Shown piece after piece: positions 41,589-51,118 of a DNA stretch of 64,000 nucleotides. This stretch comes from Lachnoclostridium sp. An181 (lineage in GTDB: Bacteria > Bacillota > Clostridia > Lachnospirales > Lachnospiraceae). The first letter of the stretch is position 1, and each line of letters starts with the position of its first letter. The stretch covers positions 36,714 to 100,713 of the forward strand of contig NZ_NFKJ01000011.1 of assembly GCF_002160325.1 (NCBI RefSeq), in the 5' to 3' direction. Position numbers and translations under genes: made by a program. The notes beneath the pieces were generated by a model. That model had not been told where the DNA came from. It was given only the letters and a program-made list of their open reading frames with translations, and ran no database searches.

Positions 41589-44500
41589 ATGGGGAAACGA
41601 GGAAAAAAGGCCTGGAAAAAGGCAGGCGCGTATTCTCTTGCAGCAGCAATGGCCGTATCATGCCTTCCGGGTATGCCGCTGAAAGCAGCGGACAGTAACA
41701 TGATCGGTGTGTCAAAGACGGCGGACAATTTAGCGCAGACAGATGAGACGAAAGCAGACGAGGAGTTAGTTCAAGGACTGCTAAAAGCAGCTCCGGCCTG
41801 GGCGAATCTGACGAAACAAGGGGACATTGACTGGGTGCACATGGATTCAGATCAATTTGGAAATTTTAACCGGAAAAATGTGACAGAACCTGGCATCACT
41901 GATATGACATTGATAGGACAGCAGGACTATGTGACAGGAAATTCTCAGAGCGAATTTGTCTACAGTGATGGAATGTCACCGATGATGTCAGAGGAGAACA
42001 ACAGAAAAGCGCTTGTGTTTACAGGGCAGGGGAACGGATTTTCCTTCCATGTTCCTGCCAGTACACAACAAAGATATCTGGATATCTACACAGGAGCATG
42101 GGCAGCGGATATCAAAGTGACAGTTTCCGTAAATGGAGAGGAGACATACAGCAATGTGTTCGGCAGTGAAGATACCACATCCGGAAGTCCTGCAAAATAT
42201 CAGGTACTGGAGCTGGATTATCACACAGAAAGTGAGGACGATGAAGTCGTTGTCACTGTGATGGTCGATCAAGTTTACGATGCAGTATACGGAAACATGA
42301 ATATCGGGGGCATTACTCTTGGAACAAAGCGTGTAGTGGATGACGGCAGCCTTGTCGGAGGAGAGATGAAAGCTGCTCCTGCATCTTCCAATCTGACATC
42401 GGACGGAAAGCTGGACTGGTTTTATTTAAATAATGCAAATCTGCAGGATTACAACAGAAAAGCGGTGGATGAGCATCTGATCAGTGATGTGACATTAATA
42501 GGAAGGTCACAGAGCGATCCGATCAGCGAAAAAGCAAAGACGGCGTTCATTTACTCGGATGGAATGACGCCTAAGGAAGAAAGCGGAGGACACCGCGCAT
42601 TTGTATTCCAGGGCGAGGGAAGTGGAATTGAGTTTACCCTTCCTGGAAGTACGGACATGAAATATGTAAGTCTGTATGCAGGGGCATGGGCATCGGATGT
42701 AAAAGTGGAAGTGCTTGTAAATGATAAGGTTCAGTACACCACAAGTTTTGGAAGTTCCAACACAACACCGGATACGACAAACTATCAGGTGGCAAGGCTG
42801 CAATACCAGACCGCAAAAGAAGATGATGTGGTAAAGGTGCGTGCAGTGGTGACAAAAGTATACGACGCTCAATGGGGCAATATGAACGTGAGTGCCGTGA
42901 CTGTATCTGACGAGGCGCCTGTCAATCTGGATGAGACGATCAAGACCGATAACTGGGAGATCAATTTTTCAGGCGGGGAAATACAGTCTTTGAAAACAAA
43001 GATTAGCGGGGAAATGTACAATATCCCGGTTCGGACAGATAAATACAGCGGGTTTGCGTGGACATTGAACGGAACAAAAGTGGGTCTTCCGTTTGTGGAA
43101 GAGCAGGATGACGGAAGTCTTGTGTATACCGGAAACTATAAACAGAACGGACAGGATCTGACCTTTACCATGCACTATACTGTCAACGAAAAAGAGCAGC
43201 TTGTCGTGACCGCGTCCATCAAAAACAATAAAGATGAGGATGTGGACATTGAGCAGGCCAGCATTCAGCTTGGGTTCAACACTTATCTGGAAAGATATCC
43301 GGATTACAATGACCAGCTTTTCCCGACACTGATAAGATGTGAAAAGACTCATGCATGGGGGTATTTCTCAACACCGTCAGGAAGACTGATGACCATATCC
43401 ACGGACAATCCGGTTGCATCGTACACATTGGACTATGAAAGCGGAGCGCACCGTATTTATTCCGCTTCCCTGGATGTTTTACAGTCCGGAAAATTGCCGG
43501 AGAGACATCCGCAGGATTTGGATCATCTGAAGGCAAAGGAAGAGAAGACATGGAATATTTATCTGCAGCCAGTGGAAGAGATAAATGATACAAAAAGTGT
43601 AAAACCTGTTATCGCAGAAAATTCACAGCTGCCGATGTTTGATGCAGACCGTTATACATTGGCGCAGGAGGAGGAAAGCCAGATCACGATTTTATCGGAA
43701 TCTCCGATCGTGGATGATGAACTGAAAGTCGAAGATCCGGATGGAAATACATCCGCACTTTCTGTGAAAGAAGAGTCTGAAGGGGTCTACAAGGCAGTAT
43801 TTGAGGCTGGAGAAAAGACGGAGGGCGTCTATAAAGTCATGGCAGAAAATGAGGCCGGATATCTCAGCGAAATGACATTGAGCATCCGTAAAGACTGGTC
43901 CTGGTATATTAAGAAAGCAAGGCAGGCAGCAGTGGAGGCTCCTCAGAAGGGAAGCTCCCATGCAGAGACTTACTATGGTTTTTACTCCGGTTATGTGGCA
44001 AAGAAATATTTCCCTGACGATGAGCTGGATGAACAGATCGATGCAAAATTTGAGGAAGTATATCCTTTGATGTACGATGTGAACACAGGTATCCCTACTT
44101 CCTGGCAGGACCGCATCCAGAACCACTCCACAACACTCGGGATTTCAGTCGATCAGTATGAAAGCTCCGGAAATATGGAAGATCTGGAGCGCGCGGAGGG
44201 ACTGGCTGATTATCTGATGACAAAACAAGGCGAAGATGGAGGATATTACAGCGGAAGCACAGACTATACTTCTGTTATCTATCCGGCAAAATCCATTATG
44301 GAGCTTACGTATGTGGAAAAGGATCTGATGAACGATGAGTCCCTGAGTGAGGAAGACAGGGCTTACTATAAAGAAAGATATGAACTGCACATGGATTCCC
44401 TGACAAAAGCCATGGATAAACTGGTGCGTGTGGATGGAAACTTTGACACAGAAGGCCAGGGGACCTTTGAGGACGGTGCAAACTCCTGCTCCATCACACA

Positions 44501-46970
44501 GTTGTCAGAATTTGCGCTGATGTTCCCGGAGGGAAGTGAGCAGAGAGAAAAATATACTAAAGCTGCGGAAGAATATATGAAACGCCATACTTCCCACCAG
44601 CAGTCCGTTATTCCGGATTCCCGCATGAACGGAGGTACCCTCCGGTTCTGGGAGGCACAGTATGATGTGGAGATGGGAATTACATCCGATGCGCCGAACA
44701 TGATGAACTCCCCGCACGGATGGTCTGCATGGAGTATTTACGGATTGTTCAATCTCTATGAGTTGACAGGAAATACAGACTATCTGGAACGCGGTATGAA
44801 TGCCATGGGGTCCTGTGCACAGCTGATGGGATATGATGGTATTTTGAACTGGGCATTTATCGCGGATCCGCAAAGACATACGAAATTCTTTGTAAAAGAC
44901 GAAGAGGCATCTGAGGGCGAGAAGATCGTAGGAAAACATGTGGATAAAGTGATCGGCGAAGAGTATGTGCCAATGATCAGTTACTGGTGGAAAGCGCCAA
45001 AGAATACCTATGTAACCGGATACACAGCAATGGGCGGAGGACAAGGTTCCTGTTGTGACAACGATGTGCACGAAGTATTTAAAGCAATGGGAGAAGTTGC
45101 CCTCACAAAGGCATATGTTGTGGAAAAGGAAGACGGAAGCTTTGAAGCATACAATGCAAAAGTGACTATGGACGGCGAAACAGTAAACATCACACCGGAG
45201 GAAGATGTAGTATCCAATGTCAGCGTACAGCTTTTGAGTGATAAGAAAGTTGCTGTAAACTTCTATGACGGAGTGAAAGAAGAGACTGTAAAAGCCGGCA
45301 AACCGGTTTGGGTTTCCACAAAAGAAAATGCTGTGGACACAAGCAAGCTTGACAAAGACAGTTCCCTTAAGAACCTGCAGGTTACAGGAGGAGAACTTGA
45401 TAAAGAATTCGACAAAGACACATATGAGTATGCAGTGGATATCGGAAATCAGGCAGGTGAAGTGACGATCATCCCAACAGTAAACAGTGACAAAGCGATT
45501 GTTTATGTAGATGGAAATAAAGTGGAGAGCGGAACAGGATATACGGTAAAACTGGACAGTGCTCTCATGGAAAAAGACATTAAAGTCATTGTAAAATCGC
45601 AGATGCAGTCAAGCTCCACAACCTATACCGTGAAAGTATCCAGTATGGGCAGCTGCGAAACAATGTCCACAGAAGGACAGGTTGCGACAGCAGGAAGCCA
45701 GCACGCGTCCAGCGGAACGGAAGGCCCTGCATCCAATGTTTTGGACGGAAATACGAGTACGATCTGGCATACAAACTATAGCGGCGGAATCATTCCAATG
45801 GAAGATAGGTGGATCGATATTCAGCTCAAAGAACAAGAAAACGTGTGCGGAGTAAGATATCTTCCACGCCAGTCAGGGGACAATGGAAAGATCAAGAAAT
45901 ATGAAATCCATGTAAGCAATGACAATGGAAAGACTTACACAAAAGTTGCAGAGGGAGAATGGGATACAAGCGCATCCTGGAAGACAGCAGCATTTGATGA
46001 AGTACAGGCCACCAATGTAAGGATCGTTCCGATCACAACATCAGGGGATTACGCAAGTGCAGCGGAAATCCGTATAATAGCAGCTGGTGAAGAACCGCAG
46101 GAGCCGACAGAGATTTCCACGGCAGTTCTTGAGTATGCATTAAGCCTTACAGATGGAGTGAGCACAGACGGCGTGGTTGCGTCTGTGGCGGAAAGATATC
46201 AGGCAGCGCTTGACAATGCAAAAGACATTCTTTCAAGAGTACAGTCCCACGATGCAAGCGTAACGCAGGAAATGGTGGACGGCGCATGGAAAGAGCTTAT
46301 CAGTGCAATGCAGTATCTGTCCTTCAGACAGGGCGACAAGACGGACCTTGGAAAGGTTATCGCGCTGGCAGATGAGATGAATGGCAACCTGGATTCTTAC
46401 CTGGATGCAGGAAAAGATGCATTCACAAAAGCGCTGACAGCAGCAAAAGCAGTGTATGAAGACGGGGATGCAATGCAGGAAGAAGTGGACAGTTCATGGA
46501 AGACACTTATGGATGCAATGGCAGGCCTTTTCCTGAAACCGGATAAGAGTGCTCTGGAAACACTGTTAAATAAGGCCGAGAGTTTCAACGAGGCGGATTA
46601 CGAGGCAGCGGGATTTGCAGCATTCAGAACAGCATTTATGGATGCAAAAGCAGTATATGAAGACGAACAGGCCACTACAAAAGAAGTCAAAGCAGCACAA
46701 GAAGGACTTGAGAACGCGATAGCAAACTTGACTTCTGTAAAAGATGAACAAAAAGACTTGGTGGCAGATGCAAATGGAACATCAAACGGAACCGGCGACG
46801 AGGGTAAAGATTCAGACAACAAAGGAAAAAGCACAGACAATTCCCTGGGCCAGGCAAAGGGCACAGCAGCAAAATCTGCAAAGACCGGAGACGATACAAA
46901 CGGCGCGGCGGCGGCAGCGGCATTGGCAGCAGCGGTGGCAGCATTGGCGGCGTGGAAGAAAAGAAAATAA
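41589..46970 (+). CDS. Giant secreted multidomain protein with unclassified putative carbohydrate-active core, discoidin and FIVAR stalk
   Basis: 1793 residues. Start: ATG 41589 has AAGGAAAGG at good spacing; the GTG at 41580 overlaps that site. Order (approximate residues): signal peptide to ~35; two tandem homologous beta-sandwich repeats (65-245 and 260-440; both LLKAAP/MKAAP..NL...W, YSDGM, VY...GNMN); a beta-rich region (455-668); an Ig-like segment (680-768); an alpha-helical, aromatic-rich domain (770-1255) that looks like an (alpha/alpha) barrel as in many glycosidases and lyases; a cadherin-like beta domain (1258-1347); an F5/8-type C discoidin/CBM32-like domain (1357-1500); FIVAR modules (1506-1717); linker and SAKTGD tail with hydrophobic end and KKRK. 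I do not recognise the central domain's family. Likely surface-bound and acting on host or dietary glycans; the stalk matches its downstream neighbour. Confidence 0.8.
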   Translation: MGKRGKKAWKKAGAYSLAAAMAVSCLPGMPLKAADSNMIGVSKTADNLAQTDETKADEELVQGLLKAAPAWANLTKQGDIDWVHMDSDQFGNFNRKNVTEPGITDMTLIGQQDYVTGNSQSEFVYSDGMSPMMSEENNRKALVFTGQGNGFSFHVPASTQQRYLDIYTGAWAADIKVTVSVNGEETYSNVFGSEDTTSGSPAKYQVLELDYHTESEDDEVVVTVMVDQVYDAVYGNMNIGGITLGTKRVVDDGSLVGGEMKAAPASSNLTSDGKLDWFYLNNANLQDYNRKAVDEHLISDVTLIGRSQSDPISEKAKTAFIYSDGMTPKEESGGHRAFVFQGEGSGIEFTLPGSTDMKYVSLYAGAWASDVKVEVLVNDKVQYTTSFGSSNTTPDTTNYQVARLQYQTAKEDDVVKVRAVVTKVYDAQWGNMNVSAVTVSDEAPVNLDETIKTDNWEINFSGGEIQSLKTKISGEMYNIPVRTDKYSGFAWTLNGTKVGLPFVEEQDDGSLVYTGNYKQNGQDLTFTMHYTVNEKEQLVVTASIKNNKDEDVDIEQASIQLGFNTYLERYPDYNDQLFPTLIRCEKTHAWGYFSTPSGRLMTISTDNPVASYTLDYESGAHRIYSASLDVLQSGKLPERHPQDLDHLKAKEEKTWNIYLQPVEEINDTKSVKPVIAENSQLPMFDADRYTLAQEEESQITILSESPIVDDELKVEDPDGNTSALSVKEESEGVYKAVFEAGEKTEGVYKVMAENEAGYLSEMTLSIRKDWSWYIKKARQAAVEAPQKGSSHAETYYGFYSGYVAKKYFPDDELDEQIDAKFEEVYPLMYDVNTGIPTSWQDRIQNHSTTLGISVDQYESSGNMEDLERAEGLADYLMTKQGEDGGYYSGSTDYTSVIYPAKSIMELTYVEKDLMNDESLSEEDRAYYKERYELHMDSLTKAMDKLVRVDGNFDTEGQGTFEDGANSCSITQLSEFALMFPEGSEQREKYTKAAEEYMKRHTSHQQSVIPDSRMNGGTLRFWEAQYDVEMGITSDAPNMMNSPHGWSAWSIYGLFNLYELTGNTDYLERGMNAMGSCAQLMGYDGILNWAFIADPQRHTKFFVKDEEASEGEKIVGKHVDKVIGEEYVPMISYWWKAPKNTYVTGYTAMGGGQGSCCDNDVHEVFKAMGEVALTKAYVVEKEDGSFEAYNAKVTMDGETVNITPEEDVVSNVSVQLLSDKKVAVNFYDGVKEETVKAGKPVWVSTKENAVDTSKLDKDSSLKNLQVTGGELDKEFDKDTYEYAVDIGNQAGEVTIIPTVNSDKAIVYVDGNKVESGTGYTVKLDSALMEKDIKVIVKSQMQSSSTTYTVKVSSMGSCETMSTEGQVATAGSQHASSGTEGPASNVLDGNTSTIWHTNYSGGIIPMEDRWIDIQLKEQENVCGVRYLPRQSGDNGKIKKYEIHVSNDNGKTYTKVAEGEWDTSASWKTAAFDEVQATNVRIVPITTSGDYASAAEIRIIAAGEEPQEPTEISTAVLEYALSLTDGVSTDGVVASVAERYQAALDNAKDILSRVQSHDASVTQEMVDGAWKELISAMQYLSFRQGDKTDLGKVIALADEMNGNLDSYLDAGKDAFTKALTAAKAVYEDGDAMQEEVDSSWKTLMDAMAGLFLKPDKSALETLLNKAESFNEADYEAAGFAAFRTAFMDAKAVYEDEQATTKEVKAAQEGLENAIANLTSVKDEQKDLVADANGTSNGTGDEGKDSDNKGKSTDNSLGQAKGTAAKSAKTGDDTNGAAAAAALAAAVAALAAWKKRK

Positions 46971-46975
46971 ATTTT

Positions 46976-47004
46976 AGGAACTCTGGAAACAGGGTTCCTT
47001 TTTA
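46976..47004 (+). terminator. Intrinsic terminator after the giant surface protein
   Basis: AGGAACTCTG (46976-46985) and CAGGGTTCCT (46990-46999) pair with one G-U pair around a GAAA tetraloop, followed by TTTTTAC. Confidence 0.9.
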
Positions 47005-47055
47005 CTTGAGAAAAGTATGACCGATCATATATGGAATACGATCAAGCATTTCCTT

Positions 47056-47089
47056 ATTATGATAGTTTTACCATTATGATAGTTTTACC
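47056..47089. repeat. Exact 17-bp tandem direct repeat
   Basis: ATTATGATAGTTTTACC occurs twice back to back (47056-47072 and 47073-47089), 15 bases upstream of a TATAAT (47104-47109). It is near the promoter of the next surface protein. The rest of 47005-47275 holds only this repeat, the -10 box and a small CAATCAT/ATGATTG dyad (47173-47191). Confidence 0.9.
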
Positions 47090-47103
47090 GAACAGGTATA
47101 TGA

Positions 47104-47109
47104 TATAAT
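47104..47109 (+). promoter_or_regulatory. Candidate -10 element of the EEP-LamG surface protein gene
   Basis: TATAAT lies 167 bases before the ATG. The -35 region falls in the second copy of the 17-bp repeat and has no good TTGACA match, so an activator or different spacing may be used. Confidence 0.35.
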
Positions 47110-47275
47110 AAATGGGACAAAAAATGATTGAAGTTTAACAGGAATTTTACAAAAACCATAAACAAAAATATTCAATCATGCAATATGATTGTTTCATACA
47201 GGAAGGGGTGGTCAGAAAGCGGGAAATTATAGGGAAAATACAGGGCAAGAAAAAGAGGAAAGGAGAAAAACAAAA

Positions 47276-49924
47276 ATGAAAAAACGTAAACTGCTTGCAG
47301 GCATCACAGCTGCATGTATGATGTTCACAGCTGTATTTCCGGCAATGGGCATGTCGGCCGCGGCTAAGGAGGAGACGACGATAAAGGCCGGAAGTTTTAA
47401 TCTGGCTGCGTGCCGAAACTCTACTGTCGCAGAACTGAACGAGGTGATGAAAAAGCATGAAATCGAGATAGCGGGTGTTCAGGAAGTCGACAAAAACACA
47501 TCCAGAAATCCGATAGATATGCTGGATGAATTTGAAAAACAGGGATATTTTACAGACAGCTATTTTCAGAAAACCATTGATTTCGGTGGAGGAGAGTACG
47601 GAATCGGTATTCTTTCCACAGATACCTTGTCAGAGAAAAGCGGAGATGCATTGTTCAGCGAAGGGATTGATGAGCCAAGGGCTTATTCCAGAGCGGTGAT
47701 CACAAAGGATGGAAAAGATATTGCTTTTTACTCCACCCATCTGACCCATGAGGATCAGGATGTCAGACAAGAACAGCTTGCGCAGGTGCTTGAGATCATG
47801 GACAATGACCCAACGCCTTACAAGATCCTTACGGGAGATTTCAATACGGATACTTCCATCAAAGAAAGCTATCCGATGATGGAAAATTACAATATTGTCA
47901 ATGGGTACAACGGAGAATGGCTGGATACATACAATGGCGATGATGTTGCCTGCAAGGCGATCGACAACATTGTTGTGAGCAGAAACATTGAGATTGTTTC
48001 CAAAGGAATTGAAAAAGGGGATTCCTCTGACCACAATCTTCTGTATGCAGAACTGAAACTGCTGGATAAGGAAGTCCCTTCAGACCAGCTTTTAAACCAG
48101 CTGATCACGGATGCAAAAGCATTGAAGGAAGAAGATTACAGCGAGGCCGCTATCCGGGCGCTTGAAAAGGCAATAGAAGATGCCCAAAACGCATCACGCA
48201 CTTCCCAGGCAGCTATTGATGAAGCATGTGAGAATCTCAAGGATGTACTGGAGGCCCTTGGCAGTGTCAATGCCGTGTGGACGATGGATGAGGGGGAAGG
48301 ACAGACAATTACAGATACAACAAACATCTACACCGGAACCTTACACGGCGGTGTGAGCTGGACAGAAGGAAAATATCATACCGGACTTGCTTTTGACGGT
48401 ACAGGTTATGTGGATACAGGAATCAAGGAAGACCTGGAAGGTAACTGGACGATCGGTATGTGGGTAAACCGAGGAGAGCATACAGGCAGCAATACGATCT
48501 TAGTTTCCGGGAATGCAGGAGAGCTGAAACTGGAGCAGTGGAACAATACCGGAAAGGTAGGAGTTACAGAGTTTGGTGTGGGAGATTATACATTTGATTA
48601 CAGCGCACCGATCGGAGAATGGGTACATCTTGCATTTGTAGATGACGGCAACGGGATCACTCTGTACGTAAATGGAGAAGAAACTGACCATTTAAATGTT
48701 TCCATCAATGGGCCTGTCTCAGGAATTGGGGCAAACAGTGAAGAGGCAGCAGCCGGAGATGAAGGAGGCTACCTGGTAGGAAAGATGGATGAGCTGAAGA
48801 TCTACAACCGCGCTCTCAATGCAGATGAAATTGCCAAGATGATGGAGAGTTCGAATGAACCTGTAACACCGGGCAAAGTTTCCACAGCGGTTTTGGAATA
48901 TGCAATTGAGCTTGCAGGAAAAGCAGACACAGAAGGAATCATTCCAATGATCGCAAAAGAGTTTGAGACAAGACTTGCAGCTGCAAATGAAATCCTTGAC
49001 AGAGTAAATGGCGGTGATACAGAAGTCACACAGGAAGAAGTGGACAATGCATGGAAAGCACTCATCGATATCATGCAGTATCTGGAGTTTAAACAGGGCG
49101 ACAAGACAGACCTTGAAAAAGTCATTGCATTTGCGGAAAGTCTGGATATGAATGATTATGAGGACGATGAGAAAATGGACGCATTTCTCGAGGCGCTGGA
49201 CGAGGCACGAGCGGTAAGAGATGATGAGAATGCAATGCAGAAAGAGATTGACAATGCATGGATGGCACTCTTAAAAGCAACCGCAGAGCTGAACCGCAAG
49301 TTGGCGGACATGACAGATTTAAACAAGGTGATCGAGTGGACAAGTGCATTGGATCTTGACAAATATCTGGAGGAAGGACAGGAAGAGTTTAAAGCAGCAC
49401 TAGAGGCAGCCAAGGAAGTTGCAGGAGATATCCTCTCCACACAGAGAGAAGTGGACAGCGCATGGAAGACACTTATGGATGCAGCAAGCGCACTGAGACT
49501 GAAACCGGACAAGAGCGCTCTCGATGAACTATTGCAGACAGCAGAAAGCTACATGGCAAAAGAGGGAGAATACGAGGCAGCCGCATTTGCAGCATTCAGG
49601 ACAGCATATGCGGATGCGGCAGCAGTCTTTGAAAATGAACAGGCAACCGCGGACGAAGTAAGGACAGCCCAAAAGAACCTTGGTGATGCGATCACAAATC
49701 TGGATGACAGCATAGCAAAGACAGATGAAAAAGCAGAATTTATTGCAAATGCAGGTGCATCCACAACAAGTGACACAATCAAGAAAGACGTAGCAGGTAC
49801 AAAGACAACAGAAGTCAAATCCGCAAAAACCGGAGATATGGCAAATCCGGCAATTTTTGCAGCAGCTATTGTGATGGCAGCATGCGCGGCTGCAATGGCG
49901 GGAGTGAAGAGAAAGCATAGATAA
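47276..49924 (+). CDS. Secreted endonuclease/exonuclease/phosphatase-fold protein with LamG domain and FIVAR stalk
   Basis: 882 residues starting MKKRKLLAG with a signal peptide (to ~30; the ATG at 47276 follows AAAGGAG, longer frames do not). EEP-fold core (about 36-265): Asn42 (SFNLA), Glu70 (GVQEVD), HLTHED, LTGDFNTD (~186-193) and SSDHN (~250-254), i.e. all metal/catalytic residues seem present. A FIVAR module (~275-330), a LamG/concanavalin-like domain (~335-525; AVWTMDEGEG, FDGTGYVDTG, WVHLAFVDDGNGITLYVNG), more FIVAR modules (540-830) and the KSAKTGD hydrophobic tail follow. The fold cleaves phosphodiesters (DNA, sphingomyelin, inositol phosphates); the substrate here is unknown. Likely wall-attached. 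Confidence 0.88.
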   Translation: MKKRKLLAGITAACMMFTAVFPAMGMSAAAKEETTIKAGSFNLAACRNSTVAELNEVMKKHEIEIAGVQEVDKNTSRNPIDMLDEFEKQGYFTDSYFQKTIDFGGGEYGIGILSTDTLSEKSGDALFSEGIDEPRAYSRAVITKDGKDIAFYSTHLTHEDQDVRQEQLAQVLEIMDNDPTPYKILTGDFNTDTSIKESYPMMENYNIVNGYNGEWLDTYNGDDVACKAIDNIVVSRNIEIVSKGIEKGDSSDHNLLYAELKLLDKEVPSDQLLNQLITDAKALKEEDYSEAAIRALEKAIEDAQNASRTSQAAIDEACENLKDVLEALGSVNAVWTMDEGEGQTITDTTNIYTGTLHGGVSWTEGKYHTGLAFDGTGYVDTGIKEDLEGNWTIGMWVNRGEHTGSNTILVSGNAGELKLEQWNNTGKVGVTEFGVGDYTFDYSAPIGEWVHLAFVDDGNGITLYVNGEETDHLNVSINGPVSGIGANSEEAAAGDEGGYLVGKMDELKIYNRALNADEIAKMMESSNEPVTPGKVSTAVLEYAIELAGKADTEGIIPMIAKEFETRLAAANEILDRVNGGDTEVTQEEVDNAWKALIDIMQYLEFKQGDKTDLEKVIAFAESLDMNDYEDDEKMDAFLEALDEARAVRDDENAMQKEIDNAWMALLKATAELNRKLADMTDLNKVIEWTSALDLDKYLEEGQEEFKAALEAAKEVAGDILSTQREVDSAWKTLMDAASALRLKPDKSALDELLQTAESYMAKEGEYEAAAFAAFRTAYADAAAVFENEQATADEVRTAQKNLGDAITNLDDSIAKTDEKAEFIANAGASTTSDTIKKDVAGTKTTEVKSAKTGDMANPAIFAAAIVMAACAAAMAGVKRKHR

Positions 49925-49943
49925 GCTGTAATGCAAAAAATGA

Positions 49944-49976
49944 GGGATTTGGGAATTGTTCCCAAATCCCATTTTT
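49944..49976 (+). terminator. Intrinsic terminator after the EEP-LamG gene
   Basis: GGGATTTGGGAA (49944-49955) pairs perfectly with TTCCCAAATCCC (49959-49970), followed by ATTTTTG. Confidence 0.95.
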
Positions 49977-50072
49977 GTACTGCTAAATCCAAAATAAAGA
50001 CGGACGATTAATTTTTTTTGCCATTTCAATAAAAGTGGATTATCATATATAGAAAAGAGGAGGAAGAAAAAC

Positions 50073-51065
50073 ATGTATATAGCATCACAGACACGTTATC
50101 AATCAATGAAATACAATCGTCTTGGAAACAGCGGATTGAAACTGCCGGGGGTTTCCCTTGGGCTTTGGCACAATTTCGGGGATACTGCCTGCATGGACAA
50201 TATGAAGGCGCTGTGCACGACCGCATTTGACAATGGGATCACGCATTTTGATCTGGCAAACAACTATGGACCAAAGCCTGGAAGCGCTGAGAAAAATTTT
50301 GGCATCATTCTAAAAGAAGAACTGGGAGTGTACAGGGACGAGCTTATCATCAGCACAAAAGCCGGGTATGAAATGTGGGACGGCCCTTACGGCAATTGGG
50401 GCAGCAGAAAATATCTTCTGGCAAGCTTAGACCAGAGCCTTCAAAGGATGGGGCTTGACTATGTAGACATTTTTTATCACCACAGAATGGATGCGGATAC
50501 ACCTCTGGAGGAGACGATGGGCGCCCTTTCCCAGGCAGTGACAAGCGGGAAGGCCTTGTATGCGGGACTGTCCAACTATGATGGACAGACATTAAAAGAA
50601 GCGGAGAAGATTTTAAGGGAACTTCACTGTCCGTTTGTCATCAACCAGAACCGGTACTCGATTTTTGACAGAAAGATTGAGGAGAACGGATTAAAAGATA
50701 TGGCAGTGGAGTTGAAAAAAGGGATCATTGCCTTCAGCCCGCTTGCGCAGGGCATGCTGACAGACCGTTATCTCCACGGAATTCCGGCGGACAGCAGGGT
50801 GAAGACAGATGGGAGATTTTTAAAAGAATCCTCCCTTACAAAAGAAAAACTTTCCAAGATTGAAAGATTAAATGAACTTGCAGGAAAACGTGGACAGACA
50901 TTGGCCCAGATGGCGCTTAGCTGGGTACTCAAAGACGGGGCAGTGACAAGCGTGCTTGTGGGAGCCTCAAGGCCATCCCAGATTTTGGACAACATCAAAG
51001 CACTGGAAAATACGTCTTTTACAGAGGAAGAATTAAAGATTATCGATAGGATTACACAGGAATAA
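50073..51065 (+). CDS. Aldo/keto reductase (YghZ/Kv-beta type)
   Basis: 330 residues of the AKR superfamily: N-terminal MKYNRLGNSGLKLPGVSLGLWHNFG, FDLANNYGPKPGSAE with catalytic Asp and Tyr, the Lys in ISTKAGYEMW and His in YHHRMD, then a C-terminal NADP site with VLVGASRPSQILDN. These are the features of YghZ-like L-glyceraldehyde 3-phosphate/methylglyoxal reductases. GAGGAGG precedes the ATG at a normal distance. Monocistronic, closed by a terminator. Confidence 0.93.
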   Translation: MYIASQTRYQSMKYNRLGNSGLKLPGVSLGLWHNFGDTACMDNMKALCTTAFDNGITHFDLANNYGPKPGSAEKNFGIILKEELGVYRDELIISTKAGYEMWDGPYGNWGSRKYLLASLDQSLQRMGLDYVDIFYHHRMDADTPLEETMGALSQAVTSGKALYAGLSNYDGQTLKEAEKILRELHCPFVINQNRYSIFDRKIEENGLKDMAVELKKGIIAFSPLAQGMLTDRYLHGIPADSRVKTDGRFLKESSLTKEKLSKIERLNELAGKRGQTLAQMALSWVLKDGAVTSVLVGASRPSQILDNIKALENTSFTEEELKIIDRITQE

Positions 51066-51110
51066 AAAAGTTGGGCATGTAATTTGAAAGCTGCATGCCC
51101 AACTTTTTCT
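51066..51110. terminator. Bidirectional terminator between the aldo/keto reductase and the second MATE gene
   Basis: AAAAGTTGGGCATG (51066-51079) pairs with CATGCCCAACTTTT (51094-51107), with A- and T-runs on each side. Confidence 0.92.
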
Positions 51111-51118
51111 CTTAAAAT

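Noticed and set aside
47173..47191. CAATCAT/ATGATTG inverted repeat as an operator
   Set aside because: Only 7-bp arms in A+T-rich DNA; likely chance.
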